A stretch of DNA of 64,000 bases. Origin: an uncultured Acidobacteriota bacterium. Lineage in GTDB: Bacteria; Acidobacteriota; UBA6911; CAINFC01. Below are positions 17,888-27,839 of this stretch, in pieces. The DNA lies in contig CAINFC010000036.1 of assembly GCA_903847975.1 (NCBI GenBank), positions 20,410 through 84,409 on the forward strand. The letters are read 5' to 3'. The position numbers and the translations under genes were made by a program. Numbering within the stretch: position 1 is the stretch's first letter; every line of letters begins with the position of its first letter. The notes under the pieces are model-generated. The model had not been told where the DNA came from. It saw only the letters and a program-made list of their open reading frames with translations, and ran no database searches.

Positions 17888-18721
17888 TCAGTAACGGATA
17901 CTGCCCTTAACGTTGGCCCACCACGGAATGGGCGCAGTCCATATAGGATTGCCGTTCGGATCCAGAGCCGGCTGAATCTTCCAATCCACGCTGGTTGTGC
18001 CTTCCGCGCTCTTGAAACGGCCGGTGCCGCCCTGGATGCGACCCTCAAACGGAGGTTGCCCGTCGCTGTCTTCGTAGGTAGCCCAGATCTCGTCCCGGTT
18101 GTCCAGCACCAGGGTCATGCGTCCGTTGGTGGTCGGCAGCGTCGTCCCCGGAGGTGCCGGGCAGTGCGAGAAAAGTGCTTCCACCCGGCCCAGGTCAGAC
18201 AGGTTGCCCGAGGCGGTGGTAATGGTTCTGACCCCGCTCGGACACTCGGTATCACCAAACACCAGCTTGGCCACACCGGTCATGGAACCTGCGAACGGGA
18301 AGCTGGCCGCCAGCTCCTGGGCGATAATCGTATCGACGGTGGACAGGTCGCTGGAGTAAAGGGCCTGATATGCCTTGGCTTTTTTTGCCCCCGGGCCGAT
18401 CACGCTGAATTTCATCGAACCGTTCATCCCTGTGCCGACCAGCTCGGAGGCCAGTTTGGAGAAACGGCCAAACGCCGGTACGGTAAAACTCTTACCGGTA
18501 GCCGTTTTAACTTCCCCGGTGGTGGAATAGAAGACAAAATTAGTCACCGTCAGGGGCTTGTCGGTGGTATTCACTACCGTGATGCCCGTATCCCAACCCG
18601 GAAGCGTAGCCACAATAGGGGCCAGTTGAATGGTGGATGGCTCCGGCTGAGCGGTTTGGGCAGAAACCGCCCCACTCAGAACAATGACAGCGGTTAAAGG
18701 CAGAAGGAACCCGTATCTCAT
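17888..18721 (-). CDS. Secreted hypothetical protein with beta-sandwich-like N-terminus
   Basis: This encodes 277 residues from the ATG at 18721, with GAGGAGG 6 bases upstream. The signal peptide is MRYGFLLPLTAVIVLSGAVSA. The mature N-terminal ~90 residues (TIQLAPIVATLPGWDTGITV then NTTDKPLTVTNFVFYST) look like an Ig-like domain of the kind common in Acidobacteriota exported proteins. The two Cys (DTEC and FSHC) may form a disulfide. The C-terminal third contains GRIQGGTGRFKSAEGTTSV, a glycine-rich stretch resembling an allene-oxide-cyclase-like or outer-surface domain; this is only a resemblance. It is transcribed alone from a good promoter. Confidence 0.7.
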   Translation of the reverse strand: MRYGFLLPLTAVIVLSGAVSAQTAQPEPSTIQLAPIVATLPGWDTGITVVNTTDKPLTVTNFVFYSTTGEVKTATGKSFTVPAFGRFSKLASELVGTGMNGSMKFSVIGPGAKKAKAYQALYSSDLSTVDTIIAQELAASFPFAGSMTGVAKLVFGDTECPSGVRTITTASGNLSDLGRVEALFSHCPAPPGTTLPTTNGRMTLVLDNRDEIWATYEDSDGQPPFEGRIQGGTGRFKSAEGTTSVDWKIQPALDPNGNPIWTAPIPWWANVKGSIRY

Positions 18722-18790
18722 GAAATCCTCCTCGTGTCGGCAGGACATTTGAAATAAGGCAGTTAGTAAATGCTAATTCCGATGATAATC

Positions 18791-18819
18791 AAGATAACAT
18801 TAGGTTTCGGAGGAGTCAA
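18791..18819 (-). promoter_or_regulatory. Sigma-70-type promoter for the secreted protein at 17888
   Basis: Minus strand TTGACT (18814-18819), 17-base spacer, TATCTT (18791-18796), about 70 bases before the ATG at 18721. The rest of 18722-19040, before the beta-helix gene, shows no gene. Confidence 0.55.
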
Positions 18820-19040
18820 GAATTGACGGATTTTCAATGCATGCCTGATCGACGGAAGGGGAGCCCGGAGCGAAGAGCCGTTCTTCGTGAGGATTCGCAG
18901 CCCTTCACAGGCTGTGCGGCCGGTCGTGGAAATCGGGAAGCCTGCGGCCAGGGCCGATCCAAACCAGCATCCCGGGAAAGAGCGGGACGTCGGGAAGGAA
19001 GAGAAGACCGCTGCCTGAGCCCGGCTGCCCCAACGTTCTT

Positions 19041-21242
19041 ATGTTGCCTCGTTCCATCGTTCTTCTCCATAGCTGCATGGCGCTGGCCCTGGTGCCGGTT
19101 TCCCTCGTCGCCGCCACGCAAATCTGCGTCGCCCCCCAGGGCAGCGATGCCAACGCCGGAACGGCCGAAAGCCCTCTGGCCACACCCCGGGCCGCGCGCG
19201 ACAAGGTGCGGCGGCTCATTTCCCGGGGACTCGCCGGGCCGGTGGAAATCGTTTTTGCGGCAGGCACCTACACGCTTGAATCCCCCCTCGAACTCCGACC
19301 CGAAGATTCCGGTACGGAAAAATATGCCGTCACCTGGAAAGCGGCGCCCGGGGCCAAGGTCGTCTGGTGCGGGGGCCTGGCGATTCCCGGAAAGTGGAGC
19401 AGGGGCCAGGGCGGCGTGTGGCAGGTGGACCTCCGGGGCATCGGTCCGGAGGGTTGGAACTTCCGTCAGCTGTTCGTGGATGAGAAACGCGCCATACGCG
19501 CCCGCTTTCCCAATGCCGATGCGCCCAACCCCTTTCTATACGCCACGGGCGGTGACACCGATCACGTCCTCATGGCCCCGGATCTGGTAAAGGAGGCCTG
19601 GGGCCGAGCCCCTGATGCGCAGATCAACATCGTGCCCCAATGGAAGTTCTTTAACCAGTGGAACACGGTCACCCGGGTCGAGCCCGGGACCGGGCGCATC
19701 GACATCGCCGACAGCGAAAGGCACGCGAAGATTCTCCCGGGAAACTGGTTCTGGATCGAGGGAGTGCGCGAGGAACTCGACCGGCCCGGCGAATGGTTTT
19801 TCGACCGGCCATCCCGTTGCCTCTACTACATGGGCGCTCCGGGCGAAGATCCGAACCCCCGGAACATCGTCGCCCCCGTGCTCCACCGGCTCGTCAGCGC
19901 CAGGGGCGACGTGAATGCCGGCACCTACGTCCGGAACGTTCACTTCGACGGCATCGAGTTTCGCCATACCGACTTCACCCTGGGGCACATCGAGGCGCGG
20001 GTGCACACCGACACGGCGATCCTGTTCGAGAACACTCTCGATTGTTCCGTTCGGAACTGCCGCTTTGAAAACATCGGTGGTTATGCGCTGTGGCTGCACC
20101 TGGACAGCCGAGGCAACCGATTCGACCGCAATACGGTCCGCTACTCCGGGGGCGGGGGAGTGCTCCTGACCGGCGCGCGGTTGTCCTACATGGATGACAC
20201 CAAGGTCTACACCCCCGGCGAGGCGGCGGCCAAGGTGGCGCCCATCCTCAACGAGATCACCCGCAACACCGTCGAGCATTGCGGGAAGATCCGCTACTAC
20301 GGGGGCGGTGTGCACCTCGACTCGCGGCCCTTCTCCATGTCGATGGCGCCCGGCAACCGGATTGCCCACAATTATTTCAACGACCTCTCGCGCAACGGCA
20401 TCTTCGCCTTCCGCAATCAGGGCGGCAACGTGATCGAATACAACCACATCCACAACGCCATGCAGACCACCATTGACGGCGCCTGCATTCACTTCGCGGC
20501 GATGAACCACCTCAATGCGCCGAATTTCATTCTCCATAACTGGTTGTACGATGTCTGGGGCTACGAACAGAAGCCGGATGGCAAGCCCGTCCGCAAGCTC
20601 GGCAACGGCATCTTCCTTGACTGGGACACCAGCAACACCACCGTGCGCGACAACTGGATCTACAACTCCGTCGGCGGGGCGATCAAACCGATCTGGGAAA
20701 ACCAGAACCTGGTCATTCGGGACAACCGCGAGTCCGACACCCGCATCGTTCCGCCCTTCGCCGACGATCTCGGCCCCGAAGGCCAGGCCACCGAAGGCAT
20801 CGACCTGGCCTCGAACCGCCTCACCGGCAGCGTGATCCATACCACGGATTCCGGCCGCTTCACCGCGACGGGTACCTGGAGCTCCAAAACGATCGCCGGC
20901 ATGTGGGGGCTCTTCCGCTTCCGCTTCCTGGTCGGCACCTCCGCCGTTCCCTCGGCGGCCATTTACACGCTGCCCGTTCCGGAAGACGGCACGTACCGGA
21001 TTTCGCTGCTTTATAAACCCGGTGCGGATTGCGCCTCCAACGTGCCGGTGACCATCGACCATGCCGACGGAAAAGCACAACTCACCTGGAACATGCGCCA
21101 GGGTTCCCCGCACGGCTTTGCCGTCCCGGTCGGTACGTACCGGTTCCGGGCCGGAACACGCCACACGGTCACGCTTTCCACTGCCAACACGGATGGCGAA
21201 GTGATCGCCGACGGGGTGGCCTTCGTGAAAGTGGGGAATTGA
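19041..21242 (+). CDS. Secreted right-handed parallel beta-helix protein with golvesin-like C-terminal domain
   Basis: This encodes 733 residues. A signal peptide (SIVLLHSCMALALVPVSLVAA) leads to CVAPQGSDANAGTAESP, the standard opening of secreted pectate-lyase-like beta-helix proteins. Residues ~310-570 are the coils, with regular N-x-[IV]-x-x-N turns (NFILHNWLYDVWG, NTTVRDNWIYN, GNVIEYNHIHNAM). The tail (~605-733; RFTATGTWSS, AIYTLPVPEDGTYRISLLY) resembles golvesin/Xly-type carbohydrate-binding domains. It is probably a polysaccharide lyase or glycoside hydrolase (GH141-like architecture is possible), but I cannot name catalytic residues. There is no clear ribosome binding site. A large sugar-related exported protein and GH97 follow on the same strand. 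Confidence 0.8.
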   Translation: MLPRSIVLLHSCMALALVPVSLVAATQICVAPQGSDANAGTAESPLATPRAARDKVRRLISRGLAGPVEIVFAAGTYTLESPLELRPEDSGTEKYAVTWKAAPGAKVVWCGGLAIPGKWSRGQGGVWQVDLRGIGPEGWNFRQLFVDEKRAIRARFPNADAPNPFLYATGGDTDHVLMAPDLVKEAWGRAPDAQINIVPQWKFFNQWNTVTRVEPGTGRIDIADSERHAKILPGNWFWIEGVREELDRPGEWFFDRPSRCLYYMGAPGEDPNPRNIVAPVLHRLVSARGDVNAGTYVRNVHFDGIEFRHTDFTLGHIEARVHTDTAILFENTLDCSVRNCRFENIGGYALWLHLDSRGNRFDRNTVRYSGGGGVLLTGARLSYMDDTKVYTPGEAAAKVAPILNEITRNTVEHCGKIRYYGGGVHLDSRPFSMSMAPGNRIAHNYFNDLSRNGIFAFRNQGGNVIEYNHIHNAMQTTIDGACIHFAAMNHLNAPNFILHNWLYDVWGYEQKPDGKPVRKLGNGIFLDWDTSNTTVRDNWIYNSVGGAIKPIWENQNLVIRDNRESDTRIVPPFADDLGPEGQATEGIDLASNRLTGSVIHTTDSGRFTATGTWSSKTIAGMWGLFRFRFLVGTSAVPSAAIYTLPVPEDGTYRISLLYKPGADCASNVPVTIDHADGKAQLTWNMRQGSPHGFAVPVGTYRFRAGTRHTVTLSTANTDGEVIADGVAFVKVGN

Positions 21243-21357
21243 TCAGTAAGGCGAACGGACTCCCGGCTGCTCGAAGAGGAAGAACCCGGGGCCCCGGGCC
21301 CGACTTTCATTACTCCTCGAAAGACGGCTGATCTAACCCCGGACGCCCCTCAGTGGC

Positions 21358-21386
21358 TTGATTTCCCTGTGTCCGCATCGTACACT
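21358..21386 (+). promoter_or_regulatory. Sigma-70-type promoter upstream of the 936-residue exported protein
   Basis: TTGATT (21358-21363), 17-base spacer, TACACT (21381-21386), followed directly by TGCGATG. This gives a leader of ~70 nt to the ATG at 21463. The TGCGA next to the -10 recurs at two other promoters in the window. Confidence 0.5.
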
Positions 21387-21462
21387 TGCGATGTGTTTCA
21401 GAAAGTGGTTGCAAAATCCAATACAACATGTTCGCTTCCATCGCAAACGGCTGGGCATAACA

Positions 21463-24273
21463 ATGAAAAAAACAGTCCCTATCACCCCGATTTTGCTGCT
21501 CCTGGCCGCAGTTTGTACATTCACCGCCGGAAAAGCGCAAACAAAAAACCCTGCACCGGACGTCAGAATCCTGCCCTCCGGGACGATTGAATTCGCCACT
21601 GCGGACGGGAAAACCGAAACCGCGTTTCGCCCGGAATTTACCGTACTGTACCGGGCGGATGATCCCGGGTTGGGGCAGAACCGCTTTACCGGGCTGTCCT
21701 ACACGTTGCCCTTCTGGAAGTCACGGGACAACCGGGAACCGCAAAACCGTGACTATTACAAGTCTGCGGAAGCGATTGCGGTAAATGCGGTGAAATCGGT
21801 TAAAAAGGGTGATATCTTTACGCTCCTGTTTCCGGAACATCCGCTGTTTGCGCTGGAAGCAGACATAAAAATCCCAGCCGGGGGCTTTCCGGAGATCCTC
21901 TTCCGCTTTTTCCCAAAAAAAGAGGGATATTATTCTGTGGGATACACAGGAGCCATGACCTATCCTCCGGATCGGCTGGAGGAATTGTGGCAGCCCTATA
22001 TATGGCAGGAACGGCGCTTCCCCGATCAATGTTACCTCACCGTCGACAACGCCAGCCCATTGCCGGCCACAACCGTCACTTTCGGCGGCATTACCTCCGG
22101 TGTGGTAGTAAATCCTTCTTTCATACCCTACCGAATGCCCAATTTTTCCAGGGTGAAATACGGCCTGTTGGTGCGCAATTCCAAGGGAGATGCGCAGCCT
22201 CAGCTGTTTTCGCCGGTGCTGGGAACCCCCGCCTCAAAAATGAATCCCGGCGATTCCTACACCTTTGGATTCCACGTCTTTTCCATCCGCGGAAGATGGG
22301 TGGAGGCCTACAAGTATCTGGCCTATCAGCTGTTCGGGTTTGGCGATTACCGGCGCAATGCCACCTGTTCGCTCAACGAAACCATTGAAAACATGGTTCA
22401 ATTCGCCATGAACGACTTCTACAGCGGCTGGAATGAGGAGCTGAAGGCTTTTGATTACACGACCGACGTAAAGCATACGGTGAAGCTGGTCTCTTCTCTG
22501 CATCCCCTCTCCCTGGCGGTGATCACCGACAACGAAGAGATCTATCAACGGCGTGCAAAGCCGATGATCGAATATCTTATGTCGAGGGAAAAGTACCTGT
22601 TTTCCTCGGTGAAAGGAGTTACCGGTCAAAGTCCCTCGCACGCCATGAACGGTCCCGCGGCGGAAGTGTCGGAACTGGGCGCTTTGTTTGCTTTTTCAAG
22701 ACAGCGAACGCCGGTCTTTTCCCGATATGCCGTCGGGCTTCTGGATAAACCCCGGGCGCTTAATCTTCAGCTCATCAGCGAAGCCGACAGCTGGCAGAAT
22801 CTGCTGGCGGTTTACCGGGTGACCGGCGAGCAGCGCTACCTCGACCGGGCGGTCGTGAAGGCCCGCGAGTATGTCCGGAATCGCATCGATACCTCCCAGC
22901 GGGATTTCAAGGATGTCAGCCTGAACGACGTCCTGGGCGGGCAGTTCTGGACGGATTTCACTCCGAAGTGGATGGATTTGATCGAGCTGTTCGAAACCAC
23001 CGGGGACAGGCTGTTTTTACAGGCTGCCCTGCAAGGCGCTTACCGTTATGCCGGTTACGTCTGGATGCAGCCCAAAATACCGCAGGGGGCCGTACCGATA
23101 CATGAATCCGGCCAGCTGCCTATGGGGGACAGGCACAACAAGGCGAATCCAAAACCCATCCTGGTTGCACCGCAGAAAGTACCGGCCTGGAGGGTTTCGC
23201 CCATTGGCCTTACCCCCGAGTCATCCTACACCTATTCACAAAATCAGGGAATGTTCATGACGTGTTACGCGGCCTGGATGCTGCGGCTGGCACATTATAC
23301 GGGCGATGTCTTTCTGAAGGATATTGCCCGCTCGGCGGTGGTCGGCCGCTACGCCAATTTTCCAGGATACGATATCAACGATGAGTTCACCAATTTTTAT
23401 GAGCGTCCCGATTATCCCTTGCGCAACTGGACCGAACTGACCTACAACCAGATTTACTACAACCACGTATGGCCGCATATTGCCCTGCTGACCGATTTTC
23501 TGGTCACCGAAGCCATGTACCGGTCCGGAGCAAAGATAAGCTTTCCTTCCCAGTATGCGCAGGGCTATGCCTATATGCAAAGCAAGGTGTACGGGAGTGA
23601 AGAGGGCGTTTTTTTCTCCGACCGGAATGTAAGGCTCTGGATGCCGGCCAAGTTACTTCGATCCGACCATATACAGGTTAATTATGTCAGCGGATACGGA
23701 AACGGAAACCTGTACCTGGCTCTCATGAACCAGAGCGATGAAAGCATTGAACCCGTCGTTTCCTTGCAGCCCGATCTGGTGCCGGTGGACGAAGGTAAGA
23801 TCTATAAGGTCCGGATGTGGGACAAGGAAGGAAAATTGACTTTTGGTTCCATGCAGGATGCCAGGCTGAAAACGTCCATTCCTCCCAAAGGGCTGGTGGC
23901 TGTTGCCGTGGAGGGTCTGGAAGTGCTTCCGAAGTTTCAGAAGAAATTTTTCAGCCGGGAAGCTGTCGCCTGGAACAGCAAAAGCCATCTCCAAGGGACC
24001 ACACCCTTCGGGAAAGCGACCGGAATGATCATTTCCATGGGGGCCGGCCTGGTTCATGCTTATGTCTGGCTGGAAGCGGATGAAAGCGTGCTCCAAAAGG
24101 CCGTCCTTTACTACAAAATGGACCAGGAGTGGCGGAGCATGGAAGATGTTCAGTTTCCCTTTGAATACAGCATCCCCTTGGATGACTCCTCGGAAGTCAT
24201 TCAATTCAGACTGGAAGGGATGACGCCGGAAGGCCGGCCGGTGAAAAGTGAAGTGTTTACATTAAGTCGTTGA
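21463..24273 (+). CDS. Large exported (alpha/alpha)-toroid-like protein, probably glycan-acting
   Basis: This encodes 936 residues from the ATG at 21463, chosen because it begins a signal peptide (MKKTVPITPILLLLAAVCTF); the open frame reaches 21358. Residues ~25-260 are beta-rich. Residues ~280-700 alternate helices with tryptophan- and tyrosine-rich loops (ADSWQNLLAVYRVTGEQRYL, FWTDFTPKWMDLIELFETTG, YNHVWPHIALLTDFLV), the look of six-hairpin toroid glycosidases or lyases. The last ~200 residues are beta-sandwich-like. No family or catalytic pair can be named with confidence. Genes for a beta-helix protein and a GH97 enzyme flank it, so a role in polysaccharide breakdown is inferred. Its A+T content is slightly higher than its neighbours'. 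Confidence 0.7.
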   Translation: MKKTVPITPILLLLAAVCTFTAGKAQTKNPAPDVRILPSGTIEFATADGKTETAFRPEFTVLYRADDPGLGQNRFTGLSYTLPFWKSRDNREPQNRDYYKSAEAIAVNAVKSVKKGDIFTLLFPEHPLFALEADIKIPAGGFPEILFRFFPKKEGYYSVGYTGAMTYPPDRLEELWQPYIWQERRFPDQCYLTVDNASPLPATTVTFGGITSGVVVNPSFIPYRMPNFSRVKYGLLVRNSKGDAQPQLFSPVLGTPASKMNPGDSYTFGFHVFSIRGRWVEAYKYLAYQLFGFGDYRRNATCSLNETIENMVQFAMNDFYSGWNEELKAFDYTTDVKHTVKLVSSLHPLSLAVITDNEEIYQRRAKPMIEYLMSREKYLFSSVKGVTGQSPSHAMNGPAAEVSELGALFAFSRQRTPVFSRYAVGLLDKPRALNLQLISEADSWQNLLAVYRVTGEQRYLDRAVVKAREYVRNRIDTSQRDFKDVSLNDVLGGQFWTDFTPKWMDLIELFETTGDRLFLQAALQGAYRYAGYVWMQPKIPQGAVPIHESGQLPMGDRHNKANPKPILVAPQKVPAWRVSPIGLTPESSYTYSQNQGMFMTCYAAWMLRLAHYTGDVFLKDIARSAVVGRYANFPGYDINDEFTNFYERPDYPLRNWTELTYNQIYYNHVWPHIALLTDFLVTEAMYRSGAKISFPSQYAQGYAYMQSKVYGSEEGVFFSDRNVRLWMPAKLLRSDHIQVNYVSGYGNGNLYLALMNQSDESIEPVVSLQPDLVPVDEGKIYKVRMWDKEGKLTFGSMQDARLKTSIPPKGLVAVAVEGLEVLPKFQKKFFSREAVAWNSKSHLQGTTPFGKATGMIISMGAGLVHAYVWLEADESVLQKAVLYYKMDQEWRSMEDVQFPFEYSIPLDDSSEVIQFRLEGMTPEGRPVKSEVFTLSR

Positions 24274-24461
24274 TGTCGGAGTGCCGCCTGTTGCCTTATC
24301 CATCCAGGGGTCCGTATCCGGAGAGTCAGCTTCGCTATACTTTCTCTTGGGATCCTCCTGGAGTGCGGCCCGATTGCGGCGGATGCGCAAAAACGGCAGG
24401 CACAATCGGTTCGCAACGGGTCCCGACACGAATCCGAACCGCAAGAATGAGGTACTATGCC

Positions 24462-26444
24462 ATGAAACCGCGATGCACGCATCACCACCACCGGCCCTGT
24501 TCTCCCTTCCCGCCAGGACCCTGGCCATTTTGCCGGATGCTGCCCCTGCTTCTCCTGGGAAGCCTTTCCCTCCATGCCGTCGGCATCGACTGCGAGAGTC
24601 CTTCCGGCCTCGTACGGGCTCGCGTGGAAACCGACCGGGAGGGGCGGCTCGTCTGGTCGCTGATGCACGGGGCCAGGCGGGTGATGGAAGCGTCGCCGCT
24701 GGGCCTTACCGTAGACGGAACGGATCTGGGTCGCGGAACGACCCCGGGTGTCCCCCGGGCCGAGACTGTGAATGAGAGCTTCTTCTGGCGCGGAGGAAAA
24801 TCCGAAGCCTTCAACCGCTGCCGTGTCTTCCCTATTCCCATGGACCACAAGAGCGGCCTGCGGTGGACCCTGGAGGCGCGGGTCTTCGATGACGGCTTCG
24901 CCTGGCGTTACCGTGTGCCGGGCCACGGCGTTCGAACCGTTTCCGGAGAGGCCTCGAGCTGGACCGCTCCCGAAGGGGCCTGGGCCTGGTACCAGACCGA
25001 CACGCGAAATTATGAAGGGGTCTACCAGCGGAGACTCATTCCCGAAATTCCGCTGCAGGTCAAGGCAAAGGACCGGGAGATACCGGTGCACCTCGGCCCT
25101 CCGGTAACCCTGGAACTCCCGGGAGGAGGATACGCCCTGATTACCGAGGCCAATCTGCGCCGCTACAGCGGCATGACTTTGCGTCCGACCGGCACGGCCC
25201 GGCTGCAGGCGGCTTTTGAGGATGATCCCAGCGGCTTTCCTGTGGAGGGGGAAATCATAACTCCCTGGCGGGTGACGGTTACCGTTCCGGACCTGGATGC
25301 CCTGATCCAAAGCGATGTTGTAGCGGCCCTGGCGGATCCGCCCGACCCCGGACTGTTTCCCCTGGGAGGGCGGGAGGCATGGATTCGCCCCGGGCGCGCC
25401 TTGATCACCTGGTGCGTGTTTGGCAACGACGGGGCCCAATGGCATTTGCAGAAGTGGTTTGTGGATCAGGCCGCCGCCCTGCATTGCGAATTCCTGCTGC
25501 TGGACGGAGGCTGGCGATCGGCTCGCTGGGGATTTCTGGCTGACGGCGCCGATCCATGGGCACGCCTGAAGGAGCTGTGCGGGTATGCCCGAACCAGGGG
25601 GGTGGGCATATTGGTCTGGCATGCCTATCCGGAAGGGCGCAACGACGGGCCGGGCCTGACCCGAAAAGAGGCGCGGGATGAGTTCTTCCTGCGGTGCCGG
25701 GAGGCCGGAGTGCAGGGGGTTAAGATCGACTTCTTCGATTCCGAAAGCAGGGAGGTGGTGGAAGCCTGGGAGGATTTATCCCGGCGGGCGGCTGAAAATC
25801 AAATGACCATCAACTTCCACGGCGCCAACAAGCCGACGGGGGAGAGCCGCACCTGGCCGAACCAGATCACCCGGGAGGGAATTCGCGAACAGGAGTATGT
25901 ACTCTGGGGAGAGCTGCCCCTCCCGCATTATGCCGCTCTGCCCTTCACCCGGCTGGTGGCCGGCCCCGGCGATTTTCTGCCCGGATATGTGCGCGCCAGG
26001 TACCTGCGCAATACCTCCGCGGTGTTCCAGATGGGCACGGCGATAACGGCCACCTCGCCCTTCCTTTGCTGGCCGGACCATCCGGAAGATTACCGGGGAA
26101 GTGTGTTTCTGGGGCTGGTGCAGGCCATGCCGACCGTATGGGACGAAACCCGCGTCCTGCAAGGAACGGAAATCGGCAAGCGTATTGCCGTGGCGCGGCG
26201 CTCCGGACGGGAATGGTTCACGGCGGCCATCCATTGCGAGGATCAGCCTCGCCCCTGGTCCCTGGACCTTTCCTTTTTACCTGCAGACTACGTAGGCACG
26301 ACTTACCTGGACCAGCCGGGGGCAGCCGGTAAGGTGGCGGTCGAGGTCGGCAAAGCACTCCCCCCGGGAGCCAAAATCGAATTGAATCTGGCGCCCGGTG
26401 CAGGTTTTATCGGCTGGTGGAAGCCGGCGGTCCGTCCGCGCTGA
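24462..26444 (+). CDS. Glycoside hydrolase family 97 enzyme
   Basis: This encodes 660 residues from the ATG at 24462 (an ATG at 24447 is equally in frame). A signal peptide (FCRMLPLLLLGSLSLHAVG) precedes the GH97 N-terminal beta-sandwich (SPSGLVRARVETDREGRLVW). The barrel carries EFLLLDGGW, GILVWHAYPEGRN and GVKIDFFDSE, where D423 lies in the K-[VI]-D-F position of the nucleophile in retaining GH97 enzymes. NFHGANKPTGESRTWPN and the following REGIREQEY are family signatures. It most likely cleaves alpha-galactosides or alpha-glucosides in the periplasm. Alignment with characterised retaining and inverting members would settle the mechanism. Confidence 0.92.
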   Translation: MKPRCTHHHHRPCSPFPPGPWPFCRMLPLLLLGSLSLHAVGIDCESPSGLVRARVETDREGRLVWSLMHGARRVMEASPLGLTVDGTDLGRGTTPGVPRAETVNESFFWRGGKSEAFNRCRVFPIPMDHKSGLRWTLEARVFDDGFAWRYRVPGHGVRTVSGEASSWTAPEGAWAWYQTDTRNYEGVYQRRLIPEIPLQVKAKDREIPVHLGPPVTLELPGGGYALITEANLRRYSGMTLRPTGTARLQAAFEDDPSGFPVEGEIITPWRVTVTVPDLDALIQSDVVAALADPPDPGLFPLGGREAWIRPGRALITWCVFGNDGAQWHLQKWFVDQAAALHCEFLLLDGGWRSARWGFLADGADPWARLKELCGYARTRGVGILVWHAYPEGRNDGPGLTRKEARDEFFLRCREAGVQGVKIDFFDSESREVVEAWEDLSRRAAENQMTINFHGANKPTGESRTWPNQITREGIREQEYVLWGELPLPHYAALPFTRLVAGPGDFLPGYVRARYLRNTSAVFQMGTAITATSPFLCWPDHPEDYRGSVFLGLVQAMPTVWDETRVLQGTEIGKRIAVARRSGREWFTAAIHCEDQPRPWSLDLSFLPADYVGTTYLDQPGAAGKVAVEVGKALPPGAKIELNLAPGAGFIGWWKPAVRPR

Positions 26445-26462
26445 CCCGGCGGGATCGTTTTA

Positions 26463-26486
26463 TCCGGAAACACTTTATTTTCCGGA
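26463..26486. terminator. Shared hairpin between converging genes
   Basis: TCCGGAAA (26463-26470) and TTTCCGGA (26479-26486) form an 8-bp stem between the GH97 gene and the oppositely oriented propeller gene, with T-rich sequence on the plus strand around it. It overlaps the last codons of the minus-strand gene, so it could terminate both. Confidence 0.4.
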
Positions 26487-27839
26487 AACGGCAATCAGAA
26501 AATGCTGTGTCCGGAAAAACAGCGTCCCCTCGGAAATTGCCGGCGTGGCCATACAGACGTCCTTCATGGAGTTGGTGCCGAGCAGCTGATACTCCGGGCC
26601 TGCCTTGACTACGAAAACGCTGCCGTCTTCGGCCGTAAAATACAATTTCCCGTCGGCGGCCACACCGGAGGCCGAAAAGGCGGTCATCTTTCCCAGGGTC
26701 TGGCTGTATACTTTCTCCCCGCTTCGGGCCCGGTAGCAGGTCAGAGCTCCGTTTACCTGCAGGTTGTAGAGCCAATCGCCGTAGATCAGAGGGGTCTGCA
26801 TATAGGAGCCGCCCCGTCCCACGCTCCAGGCGACGTAATCGCTGGAAGACTGGTTTTCCGGCAGGGAGATATCGCCGGCGGCATCGGGCTTAATGGCGTA
26901 AATCGGCGACAGGCGTCCATGGGCACTGTTGATGAAAATGAGGCCGTCGGCGAAGACCGGGGTGGGGATGGGAATATCTCCGCCGCCGGACATGTTCCAT
27001 AGTTCCCGCCCGGTCCGGAAGTCGTACCCGCCGATATGCTTATAGCCGTTGACGAGGACCTGGGTCCGCTCCTTTCCCGCCAGAACGGTCGGGGTGCTCC
27101 AGGTCGGCACATCCTTTCGCGGGGTGCGCCAGCGCTCCTGGCCGGTGCTCACATCCAGGGCGGCCAGGAAGGAATTTTTCTGCACATCGCATTGCAGAAG
27201 AACGGTGCCCTCATGAATGATCGGCGAGGAGGCAAAGCCCCACTGGGCGGAGGGGTCGGTGAAGAAGCCGGAATCGAGAATCCCGAAATCTTTTTTCCAG
27301 AGCAGCCGACCTTCCAGATCATAGCAGTAGAGCCCCTCCGAGCCGAAAAAGGCCACCAGGTGCCGGCCGTCGGTAGCCGGAGTGGAATTGGCGTGTGTGG
27401 ATTTTGGGTGCCGCTTGACTTTCGGGACGCCCTGGTAGGCCAGGCGTTCCCACCGTATTTTCCCCGTCCGCTTGTCCAGGCAGTACACTTTGTATTGCTG
27501 GACGATGTCTTCGGCGACCGGTTCCACGTCGCCATACAGCCCGACTTTCAATTCCGGATTTCCTTTTGTCGGGATGGCCGTGGTCACGAACAGTCGATCT
27601 CCCCAGACAATCGGGCTGGAATGGGACAGCCCGGGTAGCGGGGTTTTCCAGGCAATATTTCTGGGGGCATCCACGTCCCAGGACACCGGGGCAGGGAAAC
27701 CATCCGCCACCCCGTTTGCCGAAGGGCCGCGAAAGCCGGGCCAGTTGGACGGGCTGTCCTTTCCGGCCGACCGGACGGCCCAGGGCAGAATCAAGCTGAA
27801 ACAAAACACCCACACACAGGTCAGCGGGAATCGTCTCAT
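26475..27839 (-). CDS. Exported PQQ-type beta-propeller protein
   Basis: This encodes 454 residues. The signal peptide is MRRFPLTCVWVFCFSLILPW. The mature start, NWPGFRGPSANGVADGFPAP, is the standard opening of a large group of outer-membrane or periplasmic PQQ-like repeat proteins found in Planctomycetes, Verrucomicrobia and Acidobacteriota. Blades carry W-K motifs (IAWKTPLPG, IRWERLAYQG, LLWKKDFGI, ERWRTPRKD, LWNMSGGG). Quinone-binding residues of true dehydrogenases are not evident, so a structural or scaffold role is more likely than alcohol oxidation. It is transcribed toward the GH97 gene. Confidence 0.85.
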   Translation of the reverse strand: MRRFPLTCVWVFCFSLILPWAVRSAGKDSPSNWPGFRGPSANGVADGFPAPVSWDVDAPRNIAWKTPLPGLSHSSPIVWGDRLFVTTAIPTKGNPELKVGLYGDVEPVAEDIVQQYKVYCLDKRTGKIRWERLAYQGVPKVKRHPKSTHANSTPATDGRHLVAFFGSEGLYCYDLEGRLLWKKDFGILDSGFFTDPSAQWGFASSPIIHEGTVLLQCDVQKNSFLAALDVSTGQERWRTPRKDVPTWSTPTVLAGKERTQVLVNGYKHIGGYDFRTGRELWNMSGGGDIPIPTPVFADGLIFINSAHGRLSPIYAIKPDAAGDISLPENQSSSDYVAWSVGRGGSYMQTPLIYGDWLYNLQVNGALTCYRARSGEKVYSQTLGKMTAFSASGVAADGKLYFTAEDGSVFVVKAGPEYQLLGTNSMKDVCMATPAISEGTLFFRTQHFLIAVSGK

